This document shows positions 14,001-27,560 of a DNA stretch of 64,000 bases, in pieces. How positions within the stretch are numbered: the first letter of the stretch is position 1; every line of letters starts with the position of its first letter. The notes beneath the pieces are model-generated. The model saw nothing but the letters and a program-made list of their open reading frames with translations, was not told the origin of the DNA and did no database searches. Made by a program: the position numbers and the translations under genes. The stretch comes from Dermatophagoides farinae. Its lineage: Eukaryota > Arthropoda > Arachnida > Sarcoptiformes > Pyroglyphidae. Location: contig NC_134686.1 in assembly GCF_024713945.1 (NCBI RefSeq), positions 62,001 to 126,000 of the forward strand, read 5' to 3'.

Positions 14001-16449
14001 CAATAGTTTGAGATTTGGACAAGTTTGAAAAATTTTCCATTTGATAAAATTAAAACTTTTCCTTGCATCAAGTTCTTTGAACTTGTATGAACAATCACTT
14101 GACTACATCATTGGCAGATTTATTTCCATTATTGAACAAACAAGAAAAAATGTCAATATATTAATCTATTAGTCGCTTTGGATGTTAAAATTTGTTTACT
14201 TTTTACTCGATTAATTGATAATCATTTTCTCAATGCAATATTGTGTTGGACAATTCTGCATAGGATAAGGGTCATTGTTTTGTTTGACTTTTGTTTGAAA
14301 TTGAACTTTTGGAGAAACAAAATTTCGTAATTTTCCGTAAAAAAAAACGAAAGAAAATACAATAGTGTAGTCATTCTTTGTAATTGAATTCCTCATGACA
14401 ATCGTTTATTATGAAACAACATGGAAATGGAAAAAACCTGGATCGAACTCAACAAAACTGGGTCTTTGGTTTTTGTACCTCGATCGAATTTTCCTTTTTT
14501 CTTCACTCCTCTCTCTATGACGTTTAGAACGAGATTTCAACATTTCAACACTAAATATAACGTCAATTTGTTCATTGATTTAAAAAGTTACAATACAGAA
14601 TCTAATGGGTTTTTCACCTTGATCCACTTGCTTTCAATCATTTAATGTGTGTGTGTGTGTGTGTCATTTATTTTCTCTAATTCTCATTAATCATTTTGAC
14701 AGGCTAATCGACTTGGAAAAAGAATCATTTCTAATTTAGTCGGCAAAAATTATCGCTATTGTCATTTACTACGTTGTAAATTGAATTATTGCATTTCAAT
14801 AGAATGCAAAACAGATTAACTAACCTTGGAATCAATGTTACGACTGAAGAATATTTTGCACGAACCACATGTTACGACACCAAAATTTTTTCCTGAAAAT
14901 CAATTGTTAATTAATAGATAATTTGTCAAACAATCTATGAATAAAATCTATTACCAATAGGTGTATCGCCACAAACTTTACATTGTTGATGATGGCTAGA
15001 TTTCGTTGATGAAGATGAAGATGAAGAATTGGAATCATTTCTAGTGATTTTTTTCGATTGACCATTTGTCATTTTTGTTGTGGATTTTATCGAATGCAAA
15101 GTAGATGTATAATGGTTTGGAGATGATGTTGGTGATTGCTTTTGTGGCTGAGATTGTTGTTGCAATTGACGATGAATGGGTGGAGGTGTTCCAATAGTCG
15201 ATATGACCGTCGATGGTGAATGATGATGATGATGAGAATAACGAAATTTTGTCTGATGATGAGGTATCGTAGTTGTCGTTGTCGATGTTGTTGTTGCAGC
15301 TATAGCTGATTGTGATTGTGATTCTGATTCTTTAGAATTGGATGCTATAGGATTACTGAATATTTGGTGATTGAGAGGATGATAAAGAAATTGCTCTTGA
15401 TTAGATATCAATGATGAGGATGGCGATTGATTTATGCTATGATTATGGTGATGAGCCATCAATATTGTTGGATGAAGATGGTGAGAATAAGAAATGTCAT
15501 CGGTTGAAAAATGTGGCATTGTTGAATTTGAATTCGAAGCATTCGTAGCGGTCGTGACTTGATCTACTTGTGGATGAATAGCAGTTTGATGATGATGATG
15601 GTGGTTTGGAAACATCATCATTGGTATCATCATATAGTTTCCTTGATTATGATGTTCGTGTTGATGTTGTTGAATATGGAGTTCTTCTTGGATTTTCTTA
15701 AAACCATTTCCTGTCATTGATGCAAATGACGATAATGGCTGTGGTTGTGGTGAAGATGATGCTGGAGCTGAAGAGCAAACATCCTGTATATTAGCCCTGA
15801 TATCGTTGTTGATCGAAATGCCATCAAAATGCAGTATCGATGATCGTGATGATAATTGTGTTTGTGACGGTGGCACCAATGATGAATCAATATGAAATAA
15901 AGATATGGCAGCTGTAGTTTCCATATCGTTCATATCATTATGTTGTTTATGATCATTTGTTGTTATCTCTAGCATATTGTTGATATTTGTTGTTGTTGTT
16001 GCCTTTGTGATCGCAGTTGTCGTCGTCGTTGCTGTTGTCGTTGTCGTAGTCGTTGATGTTGTTGGTGAAGTTTTGAATAATGATGATACGACTTCGAGAG
16101 ATGAAAATGATGAGGGTGATGATAATGATATTGGTGATGATGGTGAACCCGAAGACAGTGATATCAATGATGGAGACGTAAATTTTCCCGTAGCCAATGG
16201 TTGTATTGATGGTGATGATGATGGAGATGCAGCATAAAATATTAATCCACCATGATGATGATGATGATGCGTATGGCTAGTTGGTGGATAATAATATGGA
16301 TGATAATATTCTGCCTGTTGTCGATAATGATGATTTGAATGAGGAGTTTTCATCATCATCATCATTAGAATACTTTCAATGAGCAAAGATGTTGATTTGA
16401 AACACGAGATGTATTTTTTGGTTTCGATTTTAGATTTTAATTCAGCCAA
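11057..16449 (-). CDS. Divergent nuclear hormone receptor (NR1J/HR96-like DBD)
   Basis: Ligand-type transcription factor of the nuclear receptor family. Eight exons in transcription order: 16449-14955, 14892-14825, 13965-13545, 13465-13037, 12961-12036, 11965-11828, 11765-11704, 11528-11057; 1336 aa with consistent phases. The first 488 residues are low complexity (His, Ser, Thr, Gln runs). DNA-binding domain at 490-565: finger 1 C490-x2-C493-x13-C507-x2-C510, with GKNFGVVTCGSCKIFFSRN recalling the GYNF..TCESCKAFFRRN of HR96/DAF-12; finger 2 C526-x5-C532-x11-C544-x2-C547, two residues longer than usual between the second and third Cys. P-box is G-S-C-K-I. A long acidic hinge follows. The region from about 900 on has helical blocks typical of a ligand-binding domain (for example FDSLERGIFYANKSFKLYEEF), but no clear AF-2 motif. 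Start is uncertain: M1 or the MMMMM run at about 29-33. Confidence 0.85.
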
Positions 16450-19400
16450 CTATGCCAACTATAAAATATTTTCCAATTTTATCAAAATAAAGCCGCAGTC
16501 AGATTATTTTTTTTTTGTTGCAGCAGATGATGTGAGTTTCAATTCAATTTTCATAGACTACACATGAACGAGAAAAGGACAACGATTAATAATGAGAATT
16601 AGTATGGTGTATCATTATTCATGTTTCAACGCATCCCAAATCCTATATTCAGACGAATTAAAACGGAAATCTACCGGAAATTCAGATCACAATGTGATGG
16701 ATGTTGAACAAATCAAAAAAACCCATGGTTTAGCAATTGGCCCGTTTATTTGTGGTGAAATTTTTCATACTCATGGTTAGTGAAGAAAACTAGAAAATTT
16801 TTCTTTCTAAAATATTTCTGTAAAACATTTTATTTTGCAATTTATGTACATTGATGGTTGTAGCATGATAAATGTTTGTCACTTTCTCTAATCACACATC
16901 TGTATAAAAAATATCTGCGATAATAATTAAAGATTGGCTCATCTACATAATAATAATAAGTTTTATTTTATGGTGAAGAGAACAACAACAAATGTTTTAT
17001 GTGAACGAAAACAAAAACAAAAATATATATCGGGTACATATTGGATGAATCAATTCCAAGAATTTGTTTGAAATTCAATGCACAAATAAAACTTTGTTTT
17101 TATGCTTATTTTCTCGGTATTTTCCAAGTGATTAATTGATTTAATATATCAATTATTAAGGTTGTTTTTTTTTGGCGGTGGACATGTGTTTCATGTGTGT
17201 TTGTTGATTGAATTTAAGAATAAAAAAAATTTTTTTTTATTCGCTCATTCGAGATTGATGCAATTCTATGGAATTTACAACAGATTAAACGCAATGCTGA
17301 ATGGATTGAAGATAACGATGATTATGTATTCTATATAGTGTATACTGGAATCAAATTAAAGATTATTATATTGTAACACACTCTATGTGTGTGTGTGTGT
17401 GTTGTCACAAATGTTTATCACAGAACATGTCAATAGCAGAATTCTCTATTAATTAACTATTTTTTACGCCATTTGAGTTGGGAAAGTTTCCGGAATAGTT
17501 GTTGATTTCGTTTTGCTAATACTTGCATGGAATGGAAGTATATTTGTTATTTGGAATTGAATAACAAAAAACAACAATAAACAAATGCCCGAATTCAATT
17601 GGAAACTTTTCTGTTTAGAAGTGGGAAAAAGTCTGACTAAACATGATGAAATTATTTAAACCTTACCATTTCAAGAATCAATGATGATATTTGTGATAAC
17701 TATCTTTAGCCGATAACGATGATGATCATTGTCGACAACAGAATTCAAGTGCGACAAAAAATGAATTTTTTGTCATCATCAATTTTTACAAAAAAGGGGT
17801 AGGCACCTTTCTAACTAGGTTCAGTTTTGGCATACTGGTTGATCGATAGTTGGCAATGGTTGTCATGACAAATCATAGAAAGACGATAATAATTTTGACA
17901 TTCACTATCACTATGATTGAATTGAATAATAAAAATGAAAATTATTTTGCAACAAATTACAGAGTAAAATAAGCAACAAAACTAGATAATGAAGCCAACG
18001 GCAATAGAAATAAAAAAAAGTAAGTATAAGTATTCACTCATGGCTCCAGAATTTAATTACACAAGTTTCCAAACAAATCAATCAGTCAACAATATGTAAA
18101 AGAATAGAAACAAATACACAAACCCAGAGAGATCTGTGGAATGATTTAGATACATAGTATATAATAATATAATATAATAATATAATATAATGGAGCTATA
18201 TAGATGGTGGAAACAAATTTCTTTCCAAGAATGCATAAATGTACAAATAATCACGCCATCAGAATAAATCAAGCAAAAAATGAAAACCAAATTCTTATCA
18301 TTGAATTTTCAGAAACAACAAAACGAATATCTGCTTCAATGCCAAAAAAACGATCATTACGACAAAGGTTGGCCTGAACCGATAACGAAGTGAAAATGAA
18401 ATCCAATGATATAAAAGTTTCCGAAACAAATAAATTGTTTCAAATCGAATCAATTGAAACGAGATTCTGACACACACACACACCTGTGAATAGAGTAATG
18501 AATCAAATTTATTAATTTCTCTAGTTATTATGTAACACAAACAAAATCAATACATAGAAAAGAGACAATTTCATTAAGTGAATCTTCATGCATCGTCATT
18601 CGTCATGAGAATATCTTTAACAATCAATATCATCATTACATTACATGTGTGTTGCATTTTGGTTTTTAAAACAATACTACTATTGACATTTGAGAGATTC
18701 ATGAACCACCAACTAGCCGAACGAAAAGGAGAACATTCATTAGATGATCTGCAATGTGACATCAATGTAATTCAAAATCAATAATATCGTCAGTCAGTGA
18801 ATAACCTTGGTATACCACATGAGATAAATATATCGAACGGTCTTTTACTCAGAAAACTGAATGAATGAAACGAAATGGGTTATATGCACAATGTACTTGC
18901 AGTGGCCAATTCTATATTTGTACAATGGAAAAAAGTGGAAAGAAGCCACACGAATATCTTCAACACAGAACAGAGGCTGTAAAATTACAATGAACTCCTC
19001 TTTGTCCTAGTTAATGCAACGTTCTTCAAAACATTCGATCGCCAATGAATGCTAAAAAATGAATTGAGGTTGTACGGTCGACAATCAGAACAGAAATGAA
19101 CAAAATAAAAATAAAACATCACAGTGAAATGAGATTTCGAATGTGTGGATCCTTCCAACATCCGAATCAGCCAATATTGTCAATCAAATGAACAAATGCA
19201 GCAAAGAATTAAACAAGAAAATTGATTAAACTTTTGACTTGAATCAAACAAGACACAAACAAACAAATTTTTCCTTGGAATTGGCAGCAAAACAATAAAA
19301 AAAGGAAGAAAAAGGATTCACATTCAAATCCAGTGGATTCAAGCAAACGATTTCAATTCAATAATCTAGATAATGAAATCGTTTTCAGTGGAAATGAATG

Positions 19401-21588
19401 AACATACCATCAACGTTTGACCGCGTCATTATTGGCAACAAGAGAATAATTAGAATGGAATTTAATTAAAACGAAAAAAAGAGAAAATTGAAAACGAATA
19501 AATCTATCAAAAGCAGAATCGTGAAACCAAACAAATTTGTTCATGTGCGTGTGTGTTGGATAGATTTATTTATCTTTTCATTATCAAATTCACGCAACAC
19601 AAGGACATATTCTCATTCGTTATTAGCAAATTTAATGAATTGCTAAACAAAAATCAATGACCGATCTTTACTACATCTGATTGATTGCCACATTGATACA
19701 AAGTAAGATGATTGAGAAACCAGATTCGATTTGACAGTTTTCTCATATTTATTTATAAACAGTAAACAATAAACAATAAACAGTAAACAAAAAAAAATAA
19801 ATAAACCAAATGATAATGAGAAAAAAAACACATTCACTCAACACGTGAATCATAACAAACTGAGTATTGAATAATAAATCTAATCGGCCTTGGATCTTCC
19901 GGCTATTTCACATTCTACTTATTGATTCTTACTTTTTTCATCATCACAACTTTTTCAAGGTTTCCATGGTGTAGTGACATTAAATTTTTTTCTTTCAATC
20001 TTCAAATTACAATGTAATTGAATATTGTATCACATTGAGCATCTAGATTTTCACAAGAAAATTTTAAATTTTTAGCTCAGTATATAAGAGGGAAACCAGA
20101 AACCTAAAAATAATCATCATATTTGATGATGCCAGTGGTTTATCTCGTTTGATCTTGAACAGTCATTCATTCATTCATACATGGACTGATTAAAGCCTAA
20201 TATGTAATTTAATCAGCAAGAATTGCCTCTTGAGGATGAAGACACGAAAACAGGTATTTGATGATGATCAAGGTAAGATGAAAAACTTTCACTATATATA
20301 CAAACAACAACAAACATGCCTGGCAACAAGAAACAGAAAAATTAAGCTTCCAAAATCCAACCAATCAATCGATCAATCATTCATTTTTTAACTCCAATTT
20401 TACTTCCATTTGATTCAATCAATAATGAATAATTATTGTGTGAAAAAACTGACGATATTTTTCGCACTACCAACAACACTTGCATACAAGTCAGATTTTG
20501 GATTGGTTTCATTTTTCAAAAAAAAAGACAACTCACTCGTTATCTATCGAATTGATAAAATAAATTTTCACTAGATGAACGAGTTTTCATGAAGAAATGT
20601 TTTTTTTCTAGAAGACGGAAAAATGTCATAATTATTGAATTGACTAATTTCGATAAACCATATACAAATTAATATCAACAAGTTGTTTATTGTGAACATG
20701 GATTAATAATTTATTAAAAATTTTCACAAATCCGAAAACAAAGTTTTTGTTTTGCATTTGTATGGCTAAATAGTGGATAAATGTTTTGAATGAACCCAAT
20801 TGATTGCAATCTATAGATATGGCTTGATGTAGAAATCGCATGGACTTGATTTTAATGTACATTTGTTTTCATCGTTATAATCAACAATGCCGTGATTGAT
20901 TAGTAATCATAATAGTAATATAATAAATTGAAAATTAAAAATGACTTCAATCGATCATTAATGGGGACAAACAATCATCTATCTGATGTTATTGTTTGTT
21001 GTATGTTATATATGATGATCATTGATCAACAAAAAGCACCCACCTACACACTGGAAAAGCGACCTTGTACTTGATGGCATATTCTTTAGCCACAAATGAT
21101 TCGTTTTTTATTATAAATCACAAAATTTTTCTGGTTGTGATGACGATGACTTTACGATTTCAAAAGTTGAAGTGATTTATAAATATTTAGTTTTTCAATT
21201 TTAAACAAACACAGACACACACATGCTTGTTGATTCTGAGGAAAATTCACTCAAATTTCTCATTTATGCATATTGATCGAGCGGCAACAAAGAATTGAAC
21301 AAAATTTCGATTCGATGTAATTTGTTGTTTCATTAAAGTAGTATATAATAAACACACATACACAGATTGACAATTGGTCATCATCATTATATCAATGGAG
21401 CAAAAGAATGAATTTAATTCTTCGAAAAAGCGCGAAGCAAAACACAACGCAACAAGAAATGTAAAAAAAGTCAAGTTGAATGAATGAATAAAATTGTCTT
21501 GGTAGCATCACAAAAGTTGGCGCCGAATCCATCGAACAAACACTGAATGTTTTCAAACAGTTTGGCCAGTGATGAAGATTGACGATTA

Positions 21589-21626
<38 letters not shown>

Positions 21627-24600
21627 CAATGGATTTTAAGAAAGCATAAGCCAAACAAGAAACTCCATCAATAACAACACACACAAACACAACAAACATG
21701 GGCAACCTTCACATTTGTATAATAATTCGAGGAATTTGATAATGAATAAATAAATGACGAAAGAAAAGTAAAAGTTTTAAACAAGTTATATATGTATGAA
21801 ACAACATGTTATTGAGAAAAAACTGGAAAATGATCGATATATATGGAAACTGGAAACGATCAAATGGATCAATCGCTATGGATCGACTAACTAATCAACT
21901 AAATTAACCCAACTTTTCCAAACTTGCTCAACTATATGATTTGAATGTGTGTGTGTGTGTGGGATCCATCGATGGTTAACATGCATTGAAAACATCAAAA
22001 AATAAAATAAATTTCAAGACAAATGAGAGAGCTATAATTGCTATACCACCACCGATCATCATCATAAGAAGCAACAGCCATAATACACGTACACAAGGAT
22101 CCTATCTACTTTCATCAGAGGATCCTTAAAGCGCATAAATGAAAATTAAAAAAAAAGAGAGATATCATCTTCAACAACATCATTGGCGTATAGTAGTTGC
22201 TGATGTTGCACATCATCATCATCACGAGTATTTTTTCAATTCACTTTTTGTCTTCATCGTCGTCATCATCATCAAATGAATGCCTTATATATTTCTCTTT
22301 ATATATAGGTGTATATACGCAAGCGCTAAAGCGCCCGGTGTTGATTATATATTGATTCAACATTTGATGAATGGATGGATTGAATTCTGAATTTAAAACC
22401 TGTGTATATACAACACATCTAAAAAGAGAGAGAGAGAGAGAGAAACAAACACACTATGATACGGTACTGGTATCTGTATGTAGAATTTGTTTTTTTACAA
22501 AAAATAAAAATTTTCCAACGAATAAGAAATTCTTAACAAGTCAGTATAACAAAAATTAACGAAATAGAAAAAACAGTCGATTCTTTTATATAACGGATGT
22601 AAATATGAAAGTCAGGTTTTGACTTTCATTACATATCAAATGTACATAGAATCACGAGTTTTTGTCAGGTTCTTTTATGCCCGAAAAATTCTTTCAATCT
22701 TTCTCACAATTCTTCACGAAAAAACGTCATGTTTGATTCACGCGATTTGATTGTTGAAACTTACGTTTTTTTTTAAAAAAGAAATCATGAATGTAGAGTG
22801 GGAAAAATGAAAATAAAGAGATCATAATGTCAAGAGATTGATCGATGAAAATGATAAAACTTTTTCGATATAGATTAATGCCATAACTCATCCATATTTT
22901 TTAGGCTCTGTGTTCATTGTTATTGATGATATACGGCAATGTCAAACAAGACAACAGATTAAAATAAATCGATCCTAATAAACAGGTGAATCATAAAAAA
23001 CAAGAAATCCAATCGAATAATTAGACAATCAGACGCCAACATCATTGACACTTGATTATACATTGGCCATCATAATCGTTGTCGTTGTTGTTGCCTTAAC
23101 AACAAATTTTTAAAAATAGGATGTCACTTTCGATAAAGCCGCTGTTTGGTTGTGTGGAGCCTTGGCACTGGTGAATGATGATGAATGAAAATTTAATTAA
23201 CACTTGAAATGCCCAAGAATTTTTTTTATTTTACTCATTCATTCGTTGTTATGAGCTGTCATCCTTGAATGTGGATGAGATGGCATTTTAAGAGTTAAGA
23301 GAATATATCTAATTGCACGATAGAATTTTTTATTTCAGTAGAAATTTTGAGCTTCAACTGAAGTTAATTTTTCGATTTACGTCGACAATGAATGATTTTT
23401 TTTTTTGCTAATAACAGCAGCAGTAGCAAAAAGCGGGAATCGTCACAAATAAAGTCATTGGCATTGGCCAACGGATTGTAGTTGATATTGTTATTTTTTA
23501 TAATCACTATAAATGGCCAACAAAAAATTTTGTCGCCATACAAACAAACATTAAAAATTTACGTAAAATTTCCATTTTAAATTGATAATGTTATCAATTA
23601 ATATTTTTGAAATTCAAGTGAAAAAAATTGTTCACAAGAGAAGAGCTAAAAAATTCATCATCAAGTTTAATAAACCAGAAAAGTTTACAGCCCACACACC
23701 AACGCATAACGGTATGATTGATTTGAATAATTAAGAAGAAGAAAAAGAAAAGAAAAGAAAAGCAAGAGTTCATTTGTACTCGTCATAAGAAAATTTTTAT
23801 TCAATCACAATTCATTTTCTTTTCATTTCATCTATTCTACCTCTATACAGACTGCATTAAGGCTATGGATATAATTTGGGCCATTCATCTTTACCTCTCT
23901 CTCTCTCTCTCTTTCTCTTTGTTTCTAAGCCTGAATACTGACGTCAGTCAACTATAGATGGTTAATTGGGATAAAGATAATCATCATCAAAATGAACCAT
24001 TTGAAATTGATGGATTCAACATCGATAATGATGACGGTCATGCGAAGGGAGAATGGGAGAAAGGAAATGGATGATGAACAGCAACAGCCATCCACTGATT
24101 TATTTGAAAATGAAAAAAGACATTAAATTTTTCATTTTTCCATCGATAATTATAACGACTTCATCGACATTCACAAACGTTATCGATTCAAAGACCTTGT
24201 AATGAATTTCTCTTTTTTTGATTGCATGAAAATTTTTTTAAAGTTCAAGATCAGCGTTGTTCGATCGAGATTAACTGTTAATGATATTTCATCGGAATAT
24301 TTTGGATTGAATTTCTTGTGAATATTTGCAAGTTATCATTATGAAGATCAGAATTGTAAGAAAAATGAGGAAAAAATTTTCGATTTAATAAAAGAAAAAC
24401 AAAATGATGATGATTATGTTTAATTAACAAACTTATCGATAGCAAATTGATTGATTTGTCTATGGAAATACTTCAATCAATCGATAATCGATGGGAATCA
24501 ATCAAATTTTAAATTTCAAAAGAAATTTAAATGTTAAGGAAAAGAGATTTATTGTCTAGCCGAAAAATCTAGAAAATTCTTGTATCAACAAGTTTCCAAT

Positions 24601-24680
24601 AAAATTATTGTTTGCTTACCCATTTTATGGTCTGACAATTTCTCTATAACTATTTTTTTGTAATAGAAAACGATTTTCAT
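16450..24680. other. Long gene-poor region
   Basis: About 8.2 kb with no supportable gene. It lies upstream of the minus-strand nuclear receptor, so it may hold that gene's promoter and 5' UTR introns. Contents seen: (TG)n tracts near 17389 and 21945, an (AATAT)-like AT tract near 18165-18195, a (GAT)n tract at 21590-21626, GA runs near 22424 and TC runs near 23898. Short open frames are all below 81 codons and lack protein-like composition. Confidence 0.55.
21590..21626. repeat. (GAT)n microsatellite
   Basis: Uninterrupted GAT/ATG trinucleotide repeat of about 12 units in non-coding sequence. It is the longest such run among many short GAT/ATC tracts in the window. Confidence 0.85.
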
Positions 24681-24689
24681 TTGTTTTGT

Positions 24690-25096
24690 TCGGTTGCGGG
24701 TTAAAATAGCCAAATTGAAAATATCCAAGGCAGAAAATATCCAAGAATGAAAATAGCCAAAACTGAAAACAGACAAGACTGAAAACAGCCAAGACTGAAA
24801 ATAGCCAAAGCAGAAAATGTTTAGTTTAGTTTAAGTTTAGTTTAGGTTAGGTTAGGTTAGGTTAGGTTAGGTTAGGTTAGGTTAGGTGGTCTCGGTTCAT
24901 TAGCAAAGGAAAAAAATTGAGGTTTGGATAAAACTATTGTATTGACAAACAGTTTATTTCCGATTTGACAATTTTAAGCATTGGCTGTTTTCAGTCTTGT
25001 CTGTTTTCAGTTTTGGCTGTTTTCAGTCTTGGATATTTTCAGTCTTGGATATTTTCTGCCTTGGATATTTTCAATTTGGCTATTTTAACCCACAAT
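24690..25096. repeat. Foldback element with telomere-like core
   Basis: Two long imperfect inverted arms (about 24690-24820 and 24976-25096). The outer 49 bp of each arm (24697-24745 and 25043-25091) are nearly identical as reverse complements, beginning GGGTTAAAATAGCC. Inside, both arms are built from a degenerate 16-17 bp tandem unit of the form CTGAAAACAGCCAAGA. Similarity continues weakly outside to TTTGTTTT sequences at 24680 and 25105. The central 155 bp contain an array of TTAGG. Translations across the arms give repetitive peptides in all frames and are not genes. Confidence 0.8.
24842..24886 (+). repeat. Interstitial telomeric repeat, (TTAGG)9
   Basis: Nine perfect tandem copies of TTAGG, the pentamer used at telomeres of most arthropods, preceded by degenerate units TTTAG/TTTAAG from about 24820. 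It sits in the loop of the foldback element and is flanked by unique-looking genomic sequence, so it is internal rather than a chromosome end. Confidence 0.9.
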
Positions 25097-25885
25097 CGAA
25101 AAACAAACGAAGAAAATGAAAAAAAAAACATACCAATCTTCTATCATTCGCTGGTGGTGGTCATCGTGGATTATATTGTTTGATTGAAATGGGGTTTTTT
25201 TCACTAATTAATTTCTATCTTGCCGAGGTCAAATGGATGTTGCTTTGACGAATAACAATGACAATGAACTAAATCATGTTTTGTTGACAAGGCAGGATAT
25301 TTCTATTCGAAAAACTATTTCAACTGCAATTGTGCATGTGGCGCTCTCTGTTGTTTTAAAATTGAAAATATAGACATAAATTCATAAACTCATCTCATTC
25401 ATCTATCTCACAATTTATTCATTTATCTTGATAATAATTTTTTTTGGATAAAATTTCGAGTCAAAATGGAATAAATTACATAAAATTTTTAAAATGATCC
25501 AATTTCATTTCATTTTTTTGTTCTTTTGAGTTATTCGAAGGAAAAGATGACTGAATTTGATGATAATCTTTTCTATATAGCAAATTAGCAAATATATATA
25601 GACAGCATAAATGATGATGAATGACAACAACAACAATAATAACAACGATATTGATTGATTGATGAGAAATTATAAAGTGTCAATGTTTGTGTATGTGTAT
25701 GAATTTGTGTCTGTTGACTTGGAATGAAAATCAAATGAAATCAGTTGGGCTAAATATATTCATGATAGACAACAAGACTATATAAATTGCAAAACAAACA
25801 CGCACACACATAAATCCTAATCAAGAAATTATTAGATATAGATTGTTTAATTTTGAATTCAAATTAATCAATTTTCGAATCATCT
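25097..25885. other. Intergenic, 3' side of alpha-SNAP
   Basis: AT-rich sequence with no supported gene. Presumed 3' UTR of the minus-strand alpha-SNAP gene occupies the right end. Confidence 0.5.
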
Positions 25886-26957
25886 TTATTTGAGATCCGG
25901 TTCGCTTTCGATATTTTGTTTGATACGCAACAAAAGATTTGTGAACCATGAATCAAGTGGTGAAATGGAATCATAGTCTTGTATGGCCTGTGTAAAGCCT
26001 TCGGCATCATTCTCTTCAATCTTATTGATCAATGTTTGTAGAAATTTGCATTCACGTGATTCGGTGAAATGTGGAAAAGAATCCTGATATTTTTTGACGG
26101 CATTCTCAGCGTTCAATACATCCACACACATGTGACATAAAGCTGCACGGAAATAATGTTCTTTGGCCGAATATTTCAACAATGGTGATTCGATACAAGT
26201 ACCAGCCACTTGTTCGTAGATTTCAGCCGACTATCAATAGAAAACAAATCGATAAATAATATAAAAATCTGAAATATTTCCTGTTATTATTCAACCTTTT
26301 GAAAATCGGCCTTAAGAGCCGAAAATTGTGCCACTTTCAACAGACACCGATTGGCGCTAACTTTTGATTCTTCACCTTGATAATAATCAGCTGCCGTTTG
26401 ATAATGTAGAACCGTTTTCTCAAAATCCACCAATTCTGATTCGTAAATCTCTGCAATCGATATGTGATGTTTGGCAGCGGTGGTAAATCGTCCCATATCT
26501 TGATACAATTCAATTGTTTTCTCCAGACATCGTATCGATTGGCTTGGATCAACTTTTTTAAAACAATTGGCCGCATCAACAAACAAAGTTCCGGCATCAT
26601 GTTTGTTATTCTGTTTTAGATGAAGTTGAGCTGCTTCAATGAATGCATTTCCAGCCTCTGCAATATTTTGATAAAATCGATCACAATTGGAATGAATGGA
26701 TGAAAATCATTGTCACAAACCTGCCCATTTTTTAGCCATTTTAAATGAATTGGCTGCCCTAACATAAAGATCTATTGCCTCATCGATTCTGGATCCACCC
26801 CTTTTTTGATTCAATAATTAAATTAGATTCATTTGATCAAAAAACATTGATGAAAACAAACTTACCCAAAAATTGAGGATAAAAATCCTTGTGTATTTTT
26901 CAACTTTTTCTGAGCTTCCTCCAGAAATTGTACACCTTTTTGTCCTTGATCGCCCAT
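25886..26957 (-). CDS. alphaSnap: Alpha-soluble NSF attachment protein (alpha-SNAP)
   Basis: Adaptor that recruits the NSF ATPase to SNARE bundles so that they can be taken apart after membrane fusion; acts on the cytosolic face of secretory membranes. Four exons: 26957-26866, 26800-26721, 26657-26296, 26230-25886, giving 292 aa, the usual length of the family. Starts [19 protein letters not shown], then the conserved [20 protein letters not shown] and MAKKWAEAGNAF blocks, a run of TPR-like helices ([25 protein letters not shown]) and the acidic C-terminal segment ending [13 protein letters not shown] that in the family contacts NSF. The donor of intron 3 is GTTGAA and of intron 2 GTTTGT, both weak but forced by the protein. 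The gene runs divergently from the small ORF starting at 27164. Confidence 0.96.
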
Positions 26958-27163
26958 TTTGGACAGTATCAATTTTTAATGATTTTTGACAAATTTTCAA
27001 AATGGAATAAATTGATGCAATTGAGAAACGCACAACCTTTTTCGATGATCGTCAAATAGTTGTCATTTAAAAATTTAAAAACAAAATGGAATCATGAATG
27101 AAACAATTCTGAAACGGAATTTATTTGAATTTAAATCGATTAAATTGATTAAATTGATATTCA
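26958..27163. promoter_or_regulatory. Short divergent intergenic region
   Basis: Only 206 bp separate the alpha-SNAP start codon (-) from the start of the orphan ORF (+), so any promoters here must be bidirectional or overlapping. The sequence is AT-rich, with repeats of AAATTGATT near 27135-27155. No defined factor site recognised. Confidence 0.3.
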
Positions 27164-27448
27164 ATGATTGCCAAAGTCACCAATAATGATAAAGACAAAC
27201 CCTATCAATCAAATGTTTACATCACATATGCAGCAGTCATTTTCGCCCACAATATATACAAATGTACGGTACTCGATGTACCACTACTTCGAAAACTCTT
27301 AAAAAATTTTATAATCGACAAGGATTCATACACATACATTCATTTCAATGGCATCATCCCGTTATCATTTACCACTGCCACTGATATCGTTCATATAGGA
27401 CGTAATGAATTTCAAACTTTGATGCAATTATCATCTCTGATTCTTTGA
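27164..27448 (+). CDS. Small orphan ORF, 94 aa
   Basis: Open frame from MIAKVTNNDK to a stop after QLSSLIL. The composition is balanced and globular-looking, unlike the low-complexity chance ORFs of the region, with a predicted mix of strands and helices (VYITYAAVIFAHNIYKC, VPLLRKLLKNFII, YIHFNGIIPLSF). I do not recognise the family. It starts 206 bp from the divergent alpha-SNAP start. It could be a complete small protein or one exon of a larger one, but no clear flanking splice sites were found. Confidence 0.4.
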   Translation: MIAKVTNNDKDKPYQSNVYITYAAVIFAHNIYKCTVLDVPLLRKLLKNFIIDKDSYTYIHFNGIIPLSFTTATDIVHIGRNEFQTLMQLSSLIL

Positions 27449-27560
27449 ATTCATTCATTAAAATTCTAAATGAAAAAATTTGAATTTTATTTCAGATTTT
27501 TTTAAATATTAAATTAGTTTCTCGAATTGATGAATGACATGTTGTCATTTGTTATTATAT

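Noticed and set aside
15977-16237. 86-codon frame of Val runs and Asp/Gly repeats
   Set aside because: Antisense shadow of the Thr/Ser repeats in the nuclear receptor's first exon.
24585-25183. Frames giving repeated FSALDIFNLAIL-type peptides
   Set aside because: They are translations of the inverted tandem arms of the foldback element and appear on both strands.
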